From positions 1 to 13,013 of the forward strand of contig JAQYCY010000072.1 in NCBI GenBank assembly GCA_028724485.1: 13,013 bases of DNA, read 5' to 3'. Each line of letters begins with the position of its first letter. Within the stretch, counting starts at the first letter, position 1. The stretch comes from CAG-917 sp028724485 (lineage in GTDB: Bacteria; Bacillota; Clostridia; Christensenellales; CAG-917). The position numbers and the translations under genes are program-made. Below the pieces are notes generated by a model, which saw only the letters and a program-made list of their open reading frames with translations, had not been told where the DNA came from and searched no databases. Shown here piece by piece: positions 1 to 7,754 of the stretch.

Positions 1-2
1 GC

Positions 3-1241
3 GGAGCAGTCGAAGCGGTTTGGCTTGCAAGGGGAATACATCCATATAGAGAAAACCGCGACAACGTTTTCGGATGGGTGGTGAGCGTGACGTATGAAGT
101 TCAGCGTGACGTTGCGCAATCGAAAATACTCAAATATCTTGCGCCGCAATATATCGAAGATATAGTTATGCAGAGCGGAAAAAAGTCGTCGCCGTCATAC
201 GGAATTATCGATTATATCGTGGTGCGAAACGCATTCGGCGGACTTAGCAAAATCGGCTTTAAGTCTTGCGACCAAGGGCGAGAAAAGTTTCAAGGCGCGT
301 CGCTCGATTTCGTCTGGTTTGACGAAGAACCGCCAAAAGACATATACGACGAATGTAAAATGCGTGTTTTCGATAAGGTCGGCGATATGTTCGGCACTAT
401 GACTCCGCTTAAAGGACTGACGTTTATTTATGAGGAGATCGAACTTAACAAGCACGATAATCCCGAAGTGTGGAGCGAGCATATCGAATGGAAAGATAAT
501 CCTTATCTCGATGAAAAAGAGATAGAAAATATGCTTGCGACAACGAGTGACGACGAGCAAGAGTCCAGACGATTCGGACATTTCTTTACGGCGGAAGGCT
601 TGGTGTACGGCGAATTTGACGAAAGTACGCACGTTATCGACCCTTTCGATATCCCGCCCGAATGGCAGAGCGGAATTTCAATAGACCCCGGACTTAACAA
701 TCCTACAAGTTGTCATTTTTACGCCGTCGATTACGACGGAAACATATACGTTGTGGCAGAGCATTATGCGGCAGGGCGTGATATAGATTATCACACCGAA
801 AAAATCAAGGAGATTGCCGACCGTTTAGATTGGCGAAGAGATTTTTCGGGCAAGCTTTGCGCTTTAATAGATTCCGCCGCAAATCAAAAAACTCTTGCGT
901 ATTCAAAGTCGGTTGCGCAACTGTTTTGCGAAAAGGGAATCAGCGTAAATACCAAGGTGAACAAAGACTTGTATACCGGCATTCAAAGAATAAAGTCGCT
1001 ACTCAAAACGAAGCGGCTTTTTATATTCCGCTGTTGTACGAATATGATAAGGGAGTTTAAAAGCTATTGGTGGAACGGCGACAGACCTAAAAAAGTCGAT
1101 GACCACTCTTTGGACGAACTTCGATATTTCGTTATGAGTATGCCAAAAGAAGCTAAGCCTATAAGCGGCGAAAAATCACTTATCGAGCGTGATTTTGACC
1201 GCCTTGTGAGAAATAAAAAACGGCAGGAGGAATATGGATGA
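3..1241 (+). CDS. terL: Phage terminase large subunit, 5'-truncated by window edge
   Basis: This is the ATP-driven DNA-packaging motor and headful/cos nuclease that docks on the portal. The frame is open to the left edge. The first visible residues (GAVEAVWLARGIHPYR) resemble the helix that follows the Walker A loop, so the P-loop itself is just outside. Counting from the GTG at 78, Walker B is LDFVWFDEEPP at about residues 76-86, and the coupling motif GTMTP is at 106-110. An RNase H-like nuclease domain follows, with acidic residues in SIDPG (D203), LIDSAA (D265) and DDHSLDELRY (D341/D342/D346). The GTG at 78 has no good ribosome site and would leave out real family sequence, so it is not the true start. 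The 3' end overlaps the next gene by 8 bases. The terminase call is secure; the packaging type (headful or cos) cannot be told from it. Confidence 0.93.
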   Translation, partial: GAVEAVWLARGIHPYRENRDNVFGWVVSVTYEVQRDVAQSKILKYLAPQYIEDIVMQSGKKSSPSYGIIDYIVVRNAFGGLSKIGFKSCDQGREKFQGASLDFVWFDEEPPKDIYDECKMRVFDKVGDMFGTMTPLKGLTFIYEEIELNKHDNPEVWSEHIEWKDNPYLDEKEIENMLATTSDDEQESRRFGHFFTAEGLVYGEFDESTHVIDPFDIPPEWQSGISIDPGLNNPTSCHFYAVDYDGNIYVVAEHYAAGRDIDYHTEKIKEIADRLDWRRDFSGKLCALIDSAANQKTLAYSKSVAQLFCEKGISVNTKVNKDLYTGIQRIKSLLKTKRLFIFRCCTNMIREFKSYWWNGDRPKKVDDHSLDELRYFVMSMPKEAKPISGEKSLIERDFDRLVRNKKRQEEYG

Positions 1242-1503
1242 GAAAATTTTAAAGACTCTTTATAAAAGAGCGACGGGTTACACAAAAGACGAAGTTGTCG
1301 AGGAATACAGCGTGACGGACGGCGAAATGGAGCTTGTGAAAAGGAAAGTGACAAAAAAATATTATCCGCCTGACAATAGCGCGCTTAAAGCGTATATGGA
1401 ACTTAGCAGCGACGACGATTTATCGAAAGTGGACGAAGAAACTCTCATTAAAGAAAAGACGAGATTGCTTAAAGAGCTAAAGGAGAAAGAAAATGGTGAT
1501 TGA
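1234..1503 (+). CDS. Small phage packaging-module protein, function unknown
   Basis: This 89-residue charged protein starts inside the last codons of the terminase gene, with AGGAGG at 1225-1230 four bases upstream of the ATG. The N-terminal part (LYKRATGYTKDEVVEEY) reads as helix. The middle part (KKYYPPDNSALKAYMEL, about residues 41-57) resembles the short PPD-x-x-A segment seen near the C-terminus of many Firmicutes small terminase subunits. The C-terminus is a Lys/Glu-rich helix. There is no clear helix-turn-helix, so calling it a small terminase is not justified. A terminase-associated accessory protein is the best guess, from its position between terL and portal and from that segment only. 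Confidence 0.75.
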   Translation: MDEKILKTLYKRATGYTKDEVVEEYSVTDGEMELVKRKVTKKYYPPDNSALKAYMELSSDDDLSKVDEETLIKEKTRLLKELKEKENGD

Positions 1504-1723
1504 AAAAATTTCGGGAAGCGTTAAATGCGATATGGCATCGTGTAAAAGTAAAGCCGTATATTCGGTGGACAGCAAAGTTTCCCTTTCGCAAAACCTCAAT
1601 CTTTGCGAAAGTTGCGCGCGCTCGCTTTATGAAGCGCTCGGAAAATTGTTTGTTCCGAAAAGTCCTAAAAATATGATGCTTAGCGAAAAGGACGAAAAGA
1701 AAAGGGGCAAAGATGGAATTTAA
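1493..1723 (+). CDS. Small four-cysteine (zinc-ribbon-like) phage protein
   Basis: This 76-residue protein has cysteines at residues 12, 17, 38 and 41 (C-x4-C-x20-C-x2-C), a layout typical of a small zinc ribbon or treble clef. The part after the last pair (ARSLYEALGKLF) looks helical and the C-terminus is Lys-rich. AGGAG at 1481-1485 sits 7 bases before the ATG. The gene overlaps the upstream gene by 11 bases and the portal gene by 11 bases, so translation is probably coupled. Its function is unknown; a nucleic-acid or packaging-complex contact is possible but unproven. Zinc binding is inferred from spacing only. Confidence 0.75.
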   Translation: MVIEKISGSVKCDMASCKSKAVYSVDSKVSLSQNLNLCESCARSLYEALGKLFVPKSPKNMMLSEKDEKKRGKDGI

Positions 1724-3581
1724 AGAAGATTTGATAAACGAAGTCAAAGAGGACTTTAAACGTCGCAGTCGACAAAGGCGTTCATTGGAACTAAATTGGC
1801 GGCTCGATATGAACTTTTTGATAGGTAATCAATACTGTTTTGTCGAAAACGGTGACATTGTCGAAACGGGCAAACAGTATTTTTGGCAGCAGAGAGAAGT
1901 TTACAACCACATTGCTCCTATAGTCGAAACAAGACTTTCAAAACTTGCGAGAGTCAAAGCAAACGTCAGCGTCAGACCTGCAACAAGCGATGACGAGGAC
2001 GTAAATGCCGCTAAGTTTGCGACAAGTATTCTTGACAGCATACTTGCCGAAAACAAATGGTCTAGCCTTATGAGTGAAGCAAATATGTGGAGCGAGGGCG
2101 TCGGAACAGCGTTCTATAAGGTTGTGTGGGATGCAAAAAAAGGCAAATCGCTTGATCTAAAACGAGGAATATACGAAGGGGACGTATCCATTTGCGTTTG
2201 TCCGCCGTTTGAGATTTTTCCGGAAAGTTTGTCGATTATGGAAATAAATAGGCAGCCGTCTATTATGCACGTTTCGGCTATGGACGTTTGTGAGGTCGAA
2301 AAAATTTGGGGCAAAAAAGTCAAAGGCGAAACGGTAAACGTATTTTCGCTTGACAGCGCGTCGACGCTCGGCGGTTACGGATATAGCGCGCAAGCCCCGA
2401 AAATCATAAGGGAAACCAAAGAAAACGCGACGCTCGTCATCGAACGCTACGTAAGACCAACCACAGACAGACCTAACGGCAGACTGACTATAGTAGCAGG
2501 CAACGAATTGCTTTACGACGGCGATATGCCTTACATAAACGGCGAAAACGGAAGTAGAGTATATCCGTTTGTAAAACAAACCTGCATCGATATGATAGGT
2601 TCGTTTTTTGGCGTTAGCATAGTGGACAGAATTATACCCATTCAAAGAGCGTACAACATTGTAAAAAATCGCAAGCACGAATATATGAATCGTATAGCCA
2701 TGGGAATTTTGGCGGTCGAGGACGGAAGCGTCGACACCGACAACCTTGCCGAAGAAGGACTATCCCCCGGCAAAGTTCTTGTTTATAGGCAAGGCAGTAC
2801 TCCGCCGATTATGCTTAACGCCGGAAGCGTGCCGAACGATTTCAACTATGAAGAAGAAAAACTTTTAAGCGAATTTGTTATGATAAGCGGCGTGTCGGAA
2901 GTTACGACCTATTCGCAAGTGCCGTCGAACGTGTCGAGCGGAACGGCAATCAATCTTTTGCTCGAACAAGACGATACGAGAATTTCGCTTACCGCAGACA
3001 GTCTGAGAGCGGCGGTTATGGAAATAGGCAAGCAAGTCATAAGGCTTTATAGACAATTTGCTTTGACAAAAAGGTTTAAACGCATAGCAGGCGAAAACGG
3101 CGACGTCGAAATGCGAGCCTTTAAGGCGAGCGACCTTGCCAGCGACGACCTTATTTTTAACACGGCAAACGAACTCGAAGAAACGAATGCGTCGAGAAAA
3201 GCTATGGTTTTGGAGCTTATAAATCTCGGGCTTTTGGGTGATGACAACGGAAAAATTTCGGCAAGAGATAAAGCGAGAATTATGGATATGCTCGGTTTCG
3301 GAAACTGGGAAGACAGCCGCGATATCGACGAACTTCATCTTAAAAAGGCAAGACGCGAAAACGAACTTTTGAAAGAAAAGGAACAAACGCCCGACAGCGT
3401 TGACAATCACGAAATGCATATCGCCGAACATTCCAAACTTTTGTTGAAACCGAGAGAAGTCGTTTCGGACGAGTTGAGAGACAGAGTGATACAACATATC
3501 AACGCGCACAGAGAATATTTGAGTTTAAACGCAAGCGTCGAAAACATAGAAAGACAATTCGACGCCGAAAAGGAGAACTGA
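1713..3581 (+). CDS. Portal protein (podovirus/P22-like)
   Basis: The portal is the dodecameric ring at one capsid vertex through which DNA enters and leaves. At 622 residues the length fits P22-type portals. The N-terminal stretch REVYNHIAPIVETRLSKLAR (about 61-80) is typical of this family, as is the central and C-terminal part: RIIPIQRAYNIVKNRKHEYM, then LSPGKVLVY and the long helix with SSGTAINLLLEQDDTRISLT. The last ~100 residues are rich in charged helix, as expected for crown/barrel regions. Upstream is terminase and downstream is scaffold, the standard order. The stop codon overlaps the scaffold start as TGATG, which suggests coupled translation. The Shine-Dalgarno is weak (AGGGG near 1703), so coupling with the upstream zinc-ribbon gene may help initiation. 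Confidence 0.9.
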   Translation: MEFKEDLINEVKEDFKRRSRQRRSLELNWRLDMNFLIGNQYCFVENGDIVETGKQYFWQQREVYNHIAPIVETRLSKLARVKANVSVRPATSDDEDVNAAKFATSILDSILAENKWSSLMSEANMWSEGVGTAFYKVVWDAKKGKSLDLKRGIYEGDVSICVCPPFEIFPESLSIMEINRQPSIMHVSAMDVCEVEKIWGKKVKGETVNVFSLDSASTLGGYGYSAQAPKIIRETKENATLVIERYVRPTTDRPNGRLTIVAGNELLYDGDMPYINGENGSRVYPFVKQTCIDMIGSFFGVSIVDRIIPIQRAYNIVKNRKHEYMNRIAMGILAVEDGSVDTDNLAEEGLSPGKVLVYRQGSTPPIMLNAGSVPNDFNYEEEKLLSEFVMISGVSEVTTYSQVPSNVSSGTAINLLLEQDDTRISLTADSLRAAVMEIGKQVIRLYRQFALTKRFKRIAGENGDVEMRAFKASDLASDDLIFNTANELEETNASRKAMVLELINLGLLGDDNGKISARDKARIMDMLGFGNWEDSRDIDELHLKKARRENELLKEKEQTPDSVDNHEMHIAEHSKLLLKPREVVSDELRDRVIQHINAHREYLSLNASVENIERQFDAEKEN

Positions 3582-4165
3582 TGGAAGATAAAAATTTTGA
3601 AGAAACTTCGGTCACCGCAGAAACGCCGAACGAAACGGCGGAAAAGGTAGAAACCGAAAATTCGTTTGGAAAGTTCAAAAATACGGAGGAGCTATTAAAA
3701 GCCTACAACGAGCTTGAAAAGGAATTTACCAAAAAGTCGCAAAGACTTAAAGAAATGGAGAGGGTAGAAATTCCGTCCGAGCAGGGATTTCCCGATTTAA
3801 AGCAAGAAGTGGACAAGTTTTTTGCCGAAAACGAAAATGCCAAGGTCTATGCAAAAGATATGGCTTTGTTTTTGGAGAATAACCCCCAAATGCTATCGGA
3901 TAAGAATTGCCTTAACGTTGCTTTGAACGCCGTATTGATGAACAAAATCGTAAAACCCGAAGATTTGGCAAAAGACGAAAAATTTTTGGGCGAATATGTG
4001 TTTTCAAACGAGGATATCAAAAAGAAAATAGTCGACGAATACCTTGACGGTTTGTCGACGCCGCCCGAGGTTTTAAAAACGGACGGGCAAGCAGTCATAG
4101 CGCCACCCAATAAGCCTAAAACGATTGAAGAAGCAGGGTGGATGCTTAGACAACTAAACAAATAA
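3581..4165 (+). CDS. Probable capsid scaffold protein
   Basis: A 194-residue acidic, mostly helical protein lies exactly between portal and major capsid, where scaffold genes lie. Residues 1-30 are rich in Glu, Thr and Asn and look disordered. FGKFKNTEELLKAYNELEKEFTKKSQRLKE (about 29-58, cited in part) has the conserved look of many Firmicutes phage scaffolds, in which this segment is a coiled coil. The C-terminus TIEEAGWMLRQLNK is a short amphipathic helix that could contact the coat. AGGAG at 3571-3575 gives good spacing. No protease gene is visible between portal and capsid, so the scaffold may leave without cleavage. The call rests on position and composition more than on a diagnostic motif. 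Confidence 0.78.
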   Translation: MEDKNFEETSVTAETPNETAEKVETENSFGKFKNTEELLKAYNELEKEFTKKSQRLKEMERVEIPSEQGFPDLKQEVDKFFAENENAKVYAKDMALFLENNPQMLSDKNCLNVALNAVLMNKIVKPEDLAKDEKFLGEYVFSNEDIKKKIVDEYLDGLSTPPEVLKTDGQAVIAPPNKPKTIEEAGWMLRQLNK

Positions 4166-4174
4166 GGAGAAAAC

Positions 4175-5353
4175 ATGGTAACTATTCAAAACGCAGAAAA
4201 CGCATTAAAAACTTTGTATCTCGGCGTACTTGCCGAACAACTTAACGTAGGCGTAAATCCGCTTCTTGCGAAAATCGAACAAACGACCGCTGACGTATGG
4301 GGCAAAGAAATCGTCAAACTTGCTCCGTTCGGCGTAAACGGCGGAGTGGGAGCAGGCACGGAAACGGGCAATCTTCCTAACTGCGCAGGCAACAACTATG
4401 CTCAATTTAAACTTACGCTTAAAAACTTCTTCGGCAATATCGAAATAAGCGATAAGGCGATGAGAGCTTCGCAAAGTTCGGAAGGCGCATTCGTAAATCT
4501 TTTGAATTCGGAAATGGACGGACTTTTGAAGTCAAGCAAGTTCAATTTCGGCAGAATGCTCTACGGCGACGGAAGCGGCCTTTTGGCTACGACTGTTGCA
4601 AACACTTCCACCGACGTAAAGACTTTGACGGTCGACAGCGTTAAAAATCTTATGGAAGGAATGGTCGTTGACGTATACGACGCATCGAAGGCTGCCGTTT
4701 CTGCGATGACGGGCGTAAGAATCGTAAGCATCGACCGAGCCAAAAAGCAAATCACGCTTTCGGGCGGCGGCACTTCCGCAATCGGAAAGGATCATACGAT
4801 TTACGTTCAAGGCTCGAAGGGCAACGAACTCACGGGACTCGAAGCAATTTTCGGAACAGGCAATCTTTACGGCTTGTCACGAAGCGATTACAGCTTCCTT
4901 AATCCGTATTCAAAGACAGTCGAAGGCGACGTAACCTCCGCCGCTATTCAAGCCGCAATCGATTATATCGAAGAAATGGCAGGCGGCACGATAGACTTTA
5001 TCGTTTCGTCTTATGACGTCAGAAGAAAGTATCTTAATTATCTTTCTTTGAATCGCACAAACCTTGATTATATGAATCTTGACGGCGGCTATAAGGCTAT
5101 TTCGTATTCGGGAATTCCTTTCGTCGCCGACAGATTTGTTGCGGACGACACTATGTATTTGCTCAATACCGCCGATTTCAAACTTCATCAACTTTGCGAT
5201 TGGCGTTGGATTGAGGGTGAAGGCGGAACGGTTCTTCATCAAGTTGCAAACAAAGCGATTTATACCGCAACGCTTGTTAAATACGCCGACCTTCTTTGTG
5301 AACGCCCTATGGGACAGGCAAAGATTAAGTTCGTCGAAAAAACGGGCGCATAA
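4175..5353 (+). CDS. Major capsid protein (HK97-fold)
   Basis: This 392-residue protein forms the icosahedral shell. Region 75-135 (AQFKLTLKNFFGNIEISDKA, then FVNLLNSEMDGLLKSSKFNF, then MLYGDGSG) is the typical spine helix and GDGSG turn of this coat family. The C-terminal part with IDFIVSSYDVRRKYLNYL and YSGIPFVADRF is the usual P-/A-domain segment. Residues about 147-217 are beta-rich (TVDSVKNLMEGMVVDVYD, RIVSIDRAKKQITLSGG) and look like an inserted surface domain. There is no long N-terminal delta domain to cleave, consistent with a separate scaffold. AGGAG at 4165-4169 overlaps the scaffold stop and sits 5 bases from the ATG, a strong site suited to the most abundant virion protein. Confidence 0.9.
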   Translation: MVTIQNAENALKTLYLGVLAEQLNVGVNPLLAKIEQTTADVWGKEIVKLAPFGVNGGVGAGTETGNLPNCAGNNYAQFKLTLKNFFGNIEISDKAMRASQSSEGAFVNLLNSEMDGLLKSSKFNFGRMLYGDGSGLLATTVANTSTDVKTLTVDSVKNLMEGMVVDVYDASKAAVSAMTGVRIVSIDRAKKQITLSGGGTSAIGKDHTIYVQGSKGNELTGLEAIFGTGNLYGLSRSDYSFLNPYSKTVEGDVTSAAIQAAIDYIEEMAGGTIDFIVSSYDVRRKYLNYLSLNRTNLDYMNLDGGYKAISYSGIPFVADRFVADDTMYLLNTADFKLHQLCDWRWIEGEGGTVLHQVANKAIYTATLVKYADLLCERPMGQAKIKFVEKTGA

Positions 5354-5360
5354 ACGGTTG

Positions 5361-5408
5361 TTTAAGCGTTCGTAATCGCTTTTAAAGACTGATTAGACGC
5401 CTAGCGTC
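5361..5408 (+). other. Two inverted repeats after the capsid gene
   Basis: The gap 5354-5420 is the main non-coding stretch in the late operon. It has an imperfect stem TTTAAGCG / CGCTT(TT)AAA (5361-5368 with 5377-5386, loop of 8) and a perfect 5-base stem GACGC-CTA-GCGTC (5396-5408) ending two bases before the GGAG ribosome site of the next gene. Neither is followed by a long T run, so they are not strong terminators. Plausible roles are partial attenuation, mRNA 3'-end protection for the capsid message, or control of the next gene's ribosome site. The stems are visible; the role is inferred. Confidence 0.35.
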
Positions 5409-5420
5409 AGGGAGACGAAT

Positions 5421-5723
5421 ATGGATTTAACGGAAATCAAAAACGACCTTTACGAGGTTGCCGACCGTATAAGAGAAGTGGGAAACTATAAACTTTACTA
5501 CAACCGAAAGAAGGGAAGATATGAGATTCACAGTCCGTTTGGACTTGAACTGACGCTAGGTAGTAAAACGCCGACCGGCGAAGTCGTAGTCCGATTGCGA
5601 AAAACGAGAATGGAAAAAATCGACGACCTTTTGAAAGAAATCGAAAGAGAGAACACGCTTGCGGAAAAAGCGGCGAAAGAAAAAATCATAAAGAAAACGG
5701 AGCTAAGATATGAAAGCCATTGA
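5421..5723 (+). CDS. Small phage structural-region protein, function unknown
   Basis: This 100-residue protein lies directly after the major capsid gene. The middle part, YKLYYNRKKGRYEIHSPFGLE (residues about 23-43, cited in part), reads as a compact beta-hairpin. The flanks are helical: DLTEIKNDLYEVADRIREV at the N-terminus, and a Lys/Glu-rich C-terminal helix from about residue 62 that could form a coiled coil. GGGAG at 5410-5414 precedes the ATG by 6 bases, and the 3' end overlaps the adaptor gene by 14 bases. Small proteins at this position are common in Clostridia phages. A head-completion or internal head protein is possible, but no motif shows it. Confidence 0.72.
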   Translation: MDLTEIKNDLYEVADRIREVGNYKLYYNRKKGRYEIHSPFGLELTLGSKTPTGEVVVRLRKTRMEKIDDLLKEIERENTLAEKAAKEKIIKKTELRYESH

Positions 5724-6246
5724 AATTATAGGACAAAGCCTTAAAATGCTCGGCGAAAACGATTTCGTCGCGTCGCAAGGAAAACTAACCGAGGAACAGG
5801 AACGACTTAAAGACAAATTGCTCGATTGTTTGAATTTCGCTTTAAGAGAAGTCGCCACCGATTATTTGCCGTTTGTCAAAGCGGAAAACGTCGTCGTAGA
5901 TAACGGCTCTTTAAAATATTCCGACCTAAAAGAAACTTTTTCAAAAGCCGTTTCTCTTTTCGTCGGCGGTGAAGAAACCGATTTTGAAACAACGCCAAGC
6001 GAAATAAAAACGAAAAAGGACGGGAACGGAGTGTTGACGTATCGTTATATTCCGAAAACTCTTACCGCAAACGACGAAATTTGCGATTGCCGATTGAAGA
6101 CCGAATATATGGTGAACGGCACGCTCTGTTATTACTATTTTTCAGGCGGAATGTACGACCTTGCGGAACACTTTGAAAAGAAGTTTTTAAATGGAATCAA
6201 AAGGGAAAAGGAATCCGTCGTTTTGCCGCAAAGGAGATGGATATGA
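5710..6246 (+). CDS. Head-tail adaptor / tail-tubular-A-like protein
   Basis: This 178-residue protein probably forms the ring below the portal, like P22 gp4 or T7 gp11. What is seen: an N-terminal helical part with LLDCLNFALREVATDYLPFVKAE (about residues 37-59, cited in part), which is the recurring pattern of such adaptors. A beta region with a tyrosine-rich YRYIPKT follows, then a C-terminal helix with FSGGMYDLAEHFEKKFLNGI. GGAG at 5699-5702 lies 7 bases before the ATG. The stop codon overlaps the hub gene start as ATGA (6243-6246). The gene is next to the propeller hub gene, as in podoviruses. The family call is moderate; an alternative is a generic head-closure protein. Confidence 0.7.
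   Translation: MKAIEIIGQSLKMLGENDFVASQGKLTEEQERLKDKLLDCLNFALREVATDYLPFVKAENVVVDNGSLKYSDLKETFSKAVSLFVGGEETDFETTPSEIKTKKDGNGVLTYRYIPKTLTANDEICDCRLKTEYMVNGTLCYYYFSGGMYDLAEHFEKKFLNGIKREKESVVLPQRRWI
6231..6236 (+). promoter_or_regulatory. Ribosome binding site that decides the tail-hub start
   Basis: AAGGAG touches the ATG at 6237 directly (no spacer) but is 6 bases from the second in-frame ATG at 6243. The second ATG also forms an ATGA overlap with the upstream stop. The start at 6243 is therefore preferred. Confidence 0.7.
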
Positions 6247-7661
6247 AACCGAACGGAACAAAGAAATACGTTTTGAAATTCAACGGAATGCGTGGTGGCG
6301 TCGAAAACGAAGATTTGTCCTTTTCAAAGCTCAGTATGGGTGTGTCGCACGTCAACGGGTCGCTTAAATCGGACGTAGGAATGGGGCGTGGAAAAAGGCA
6401 AATTTCCGTTGCGGACAGCGAAGAGGACTTGCCGATTCTGACTTTAAACTCGGACGACGTTTACATAAAGGATTTATTTTTGTACAGACGCACTCTAAGC
6501 GACGGAACGTACGACGACAGACTTATTGCGCACACTACAAACAATTTGCTATATTCTTTGGCACTTTACGACAGCGGCGACTGGACGGCAATCGACGGCG
6601 TTACCACAAACGGCAAATGTTGCGCGGTGAGTTTTAACAGCAACGGCGAAGACGTTGCGCTTATATCGGGCAATACGAACAATCTCATTATGATTAACGA
6701 TACGACGGCTAGCCTTAACGAAAACGCCCCGAAGTTCAATTCGATGGCGTTTCACCACGAAAGAGTTTTCGCAACGACGAGAAACAATCGCAATCGTGTG
6801 TGGTTTTCGGCAGACTTCAATCCGCTCAACTGGAAAGTGTCGGCAGAAGAAGCAGGCTATATCGAGTTTCAGGACGAATACGGCGCATTGCTCGAAATAA
6901 TAAGTCTTGGCGATTATATTTTCGTGTTCAAAGAAAACGCAATTATGCGCATAACCGCTTACGCCGACCAGACGGAATTTACGGTTACGAAAATCACGGT
7001 AGGCCTAGACAGAATTATATCGGGCAGTATTGTTCAATTAGGAGAAAACATTTATTTCCTTACAACGTCGGGGCTTTATTCTTTCGACGGCTACACCGTT
7101 ACGAGGCTGAACAGATTTATGCCCGAAATTATCGACGACAGAAACCTTACGGCGTGCGGATTGGGCGATAAGTACTACTATGCTACAAGGCTCGAAATCG
7201 ACGGTGACGAAGGCATTGGCGAAAATAACGCTGTTGTGGTTTACGATTTGAAGCAAAAGACGTTTTCGGTCATCGGCGGCGTCGATATTTTAAAACTCAT
7301 TGCAGTCACTTCTCACCATTTAAGACGCGTTTATGCCGTGCGAAAAGGCGACGTTTACGTTTCGGAAATTACCGACGACGGTTCGATTTACGGACTTAGC
7401 ACCATAAAAAAATGGAAGAGCGTCGAAAGCAACTTCGGCACGAGCGCGAAAAAAGTTTTGAGAAGAATCAACGTGTTTACAAAACGCGACGTCAAATTTT
7501 GCGTCATTGCCGACGGAGTGAAAACAACGCACGAGATTTTCGGTTCGGATAAGTGGCAAAGCGTAAGAATTGAAAGGTCGGGTTACGTTATGCAATTTGA
7601 GATAGCGGGAGATTCGGTCGATATAAAGCCGATTGAACTTGAATTTGATTTGGTGAAATAA
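6243..7661 (+). CDS. Beta-propeller tail hub, P22 gp10 / T7 gp12-like
   Basis: This 472-residue, almost wholly beta protein forms the short tail tube/hub and plugs the portal after packaging in podoviruses. The key stretch is HHERVFATTRNN...RVWFSADFNPLNW (about residues 171-197), a recurrent signature of these phage propellers. Repeated blade-like strands follow: LLEIISLGDYIFVFKENAIMR, then GSIVQLGENIYFLTTSGLYSFDGY, and NAVVVYDLKQKTFSVIGG (each cited in part). The start at 6243 is chosen from ribosome-site spacing. The stop overlaps the next micro-gene as TAATG. No enzymatic motif is visible. Functional assignment rests on the propeller pattern and on lying right after the adaptor. Confidence 0.78.
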   Translation: MKPNGTKKYVLKFNGMRGGVENEDLSFSKLSMGVSHVNGSLKSDVGMGRGKRQISVADSEEDLPILTLNSDDVYIKDLFLYRRTLSDGTYDDRLIAHTTNNLLYSLALYDSGDWTAIDGVTTNGKCCAVSFNSNGEDVALISGNTNNLIMINDTTASLNENAPKFNSMAFHHERVFATTRNNRNRVWFSADFNPLNWKVSAEEAGYIEFQDEYGALLEIISLGDYIFVFKENAIMRITAYADQTEFTVTKITVGLDRIISGSIVQLGENIYFLTTSGLYSFDGYTVTRLNRFMPEIIDDRNLTACGLGDKYYYATRLEIDGDEGIGENNAVVVYDLKQKTFSVIGGVDILKLIAVTSHHLRRVYAVRKGDVYVSEITDDGSIYGLSTIKKWKSVESNFGTSAKKVLRRINVFTKRDVKFCVIADGVKTTHEIFGSDKWQSVRIERSGYVMQFEIAGDSVDIKPIELEFDLVK

Positions 7662-7753
7662 TGGAATACAAAAAAATTATGATTATGCTCGAAGCCATAA
7701 ACAAGAGAATTTATTATCTTGAACAAAAGGTAAAGAGCTTAGGCGGTGAATAA
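7661..7753 (+). CDS. 30-residue micro-protein, coiled-coil helix
   Basis: The ATG at 7661 overlaps the hub stop codon (TAATG) and the frame closes with TAA at 7753, one base before the next gene's ATG at 7755. The peptide is one amphipathic helix with Ile/Leu/Met at heptad-like spacing (KIMIMLEAINKRIYYLEQKV) and a short Gly-containing tail. There is no own strong ribosome site, so reinitiation after the hub gene is likely. The perfect fit in the operon and the coiled-coil character support a real gene. It could be a small virion or chaperone-like peptide; no family is recognised. Confidence 0.55.
   Translation: MEYKKIMIMLEAINKRIYYLEQKVKSLGGE
7741..7746 (+). promoter_or_regulatory. Ribosome binding site for the coiled-coil gene
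   Basis: AGGCGG at 7741-7746 is 8 bases upstream of the ATG at 7755. The in-frame GTG at 7746 overlaps this site and lacks its own, so the ATG is the better start. Confidence 0.55.
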
Positions 7754-7754
7754 G

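Noticed and set aside
78..80. GTG 78 as the true terminase start
   Set aside because: The frame is open to the left edge and the upstream residues belong to the terminase; this start would drop the Walker A region.
2865..3509. Long open frame on the - strand opposite the portal gene
   Set aside because: It mirrors the codon pattern of the portal gene and shows no family features; similar mirrors occur across the window.
6800..7171. Second + strand frame inside the tail hub gene
   Set aside because: It is Arg/Tyr-rich with biased composition, the mark of an out-of-frame reading of the hub gene.
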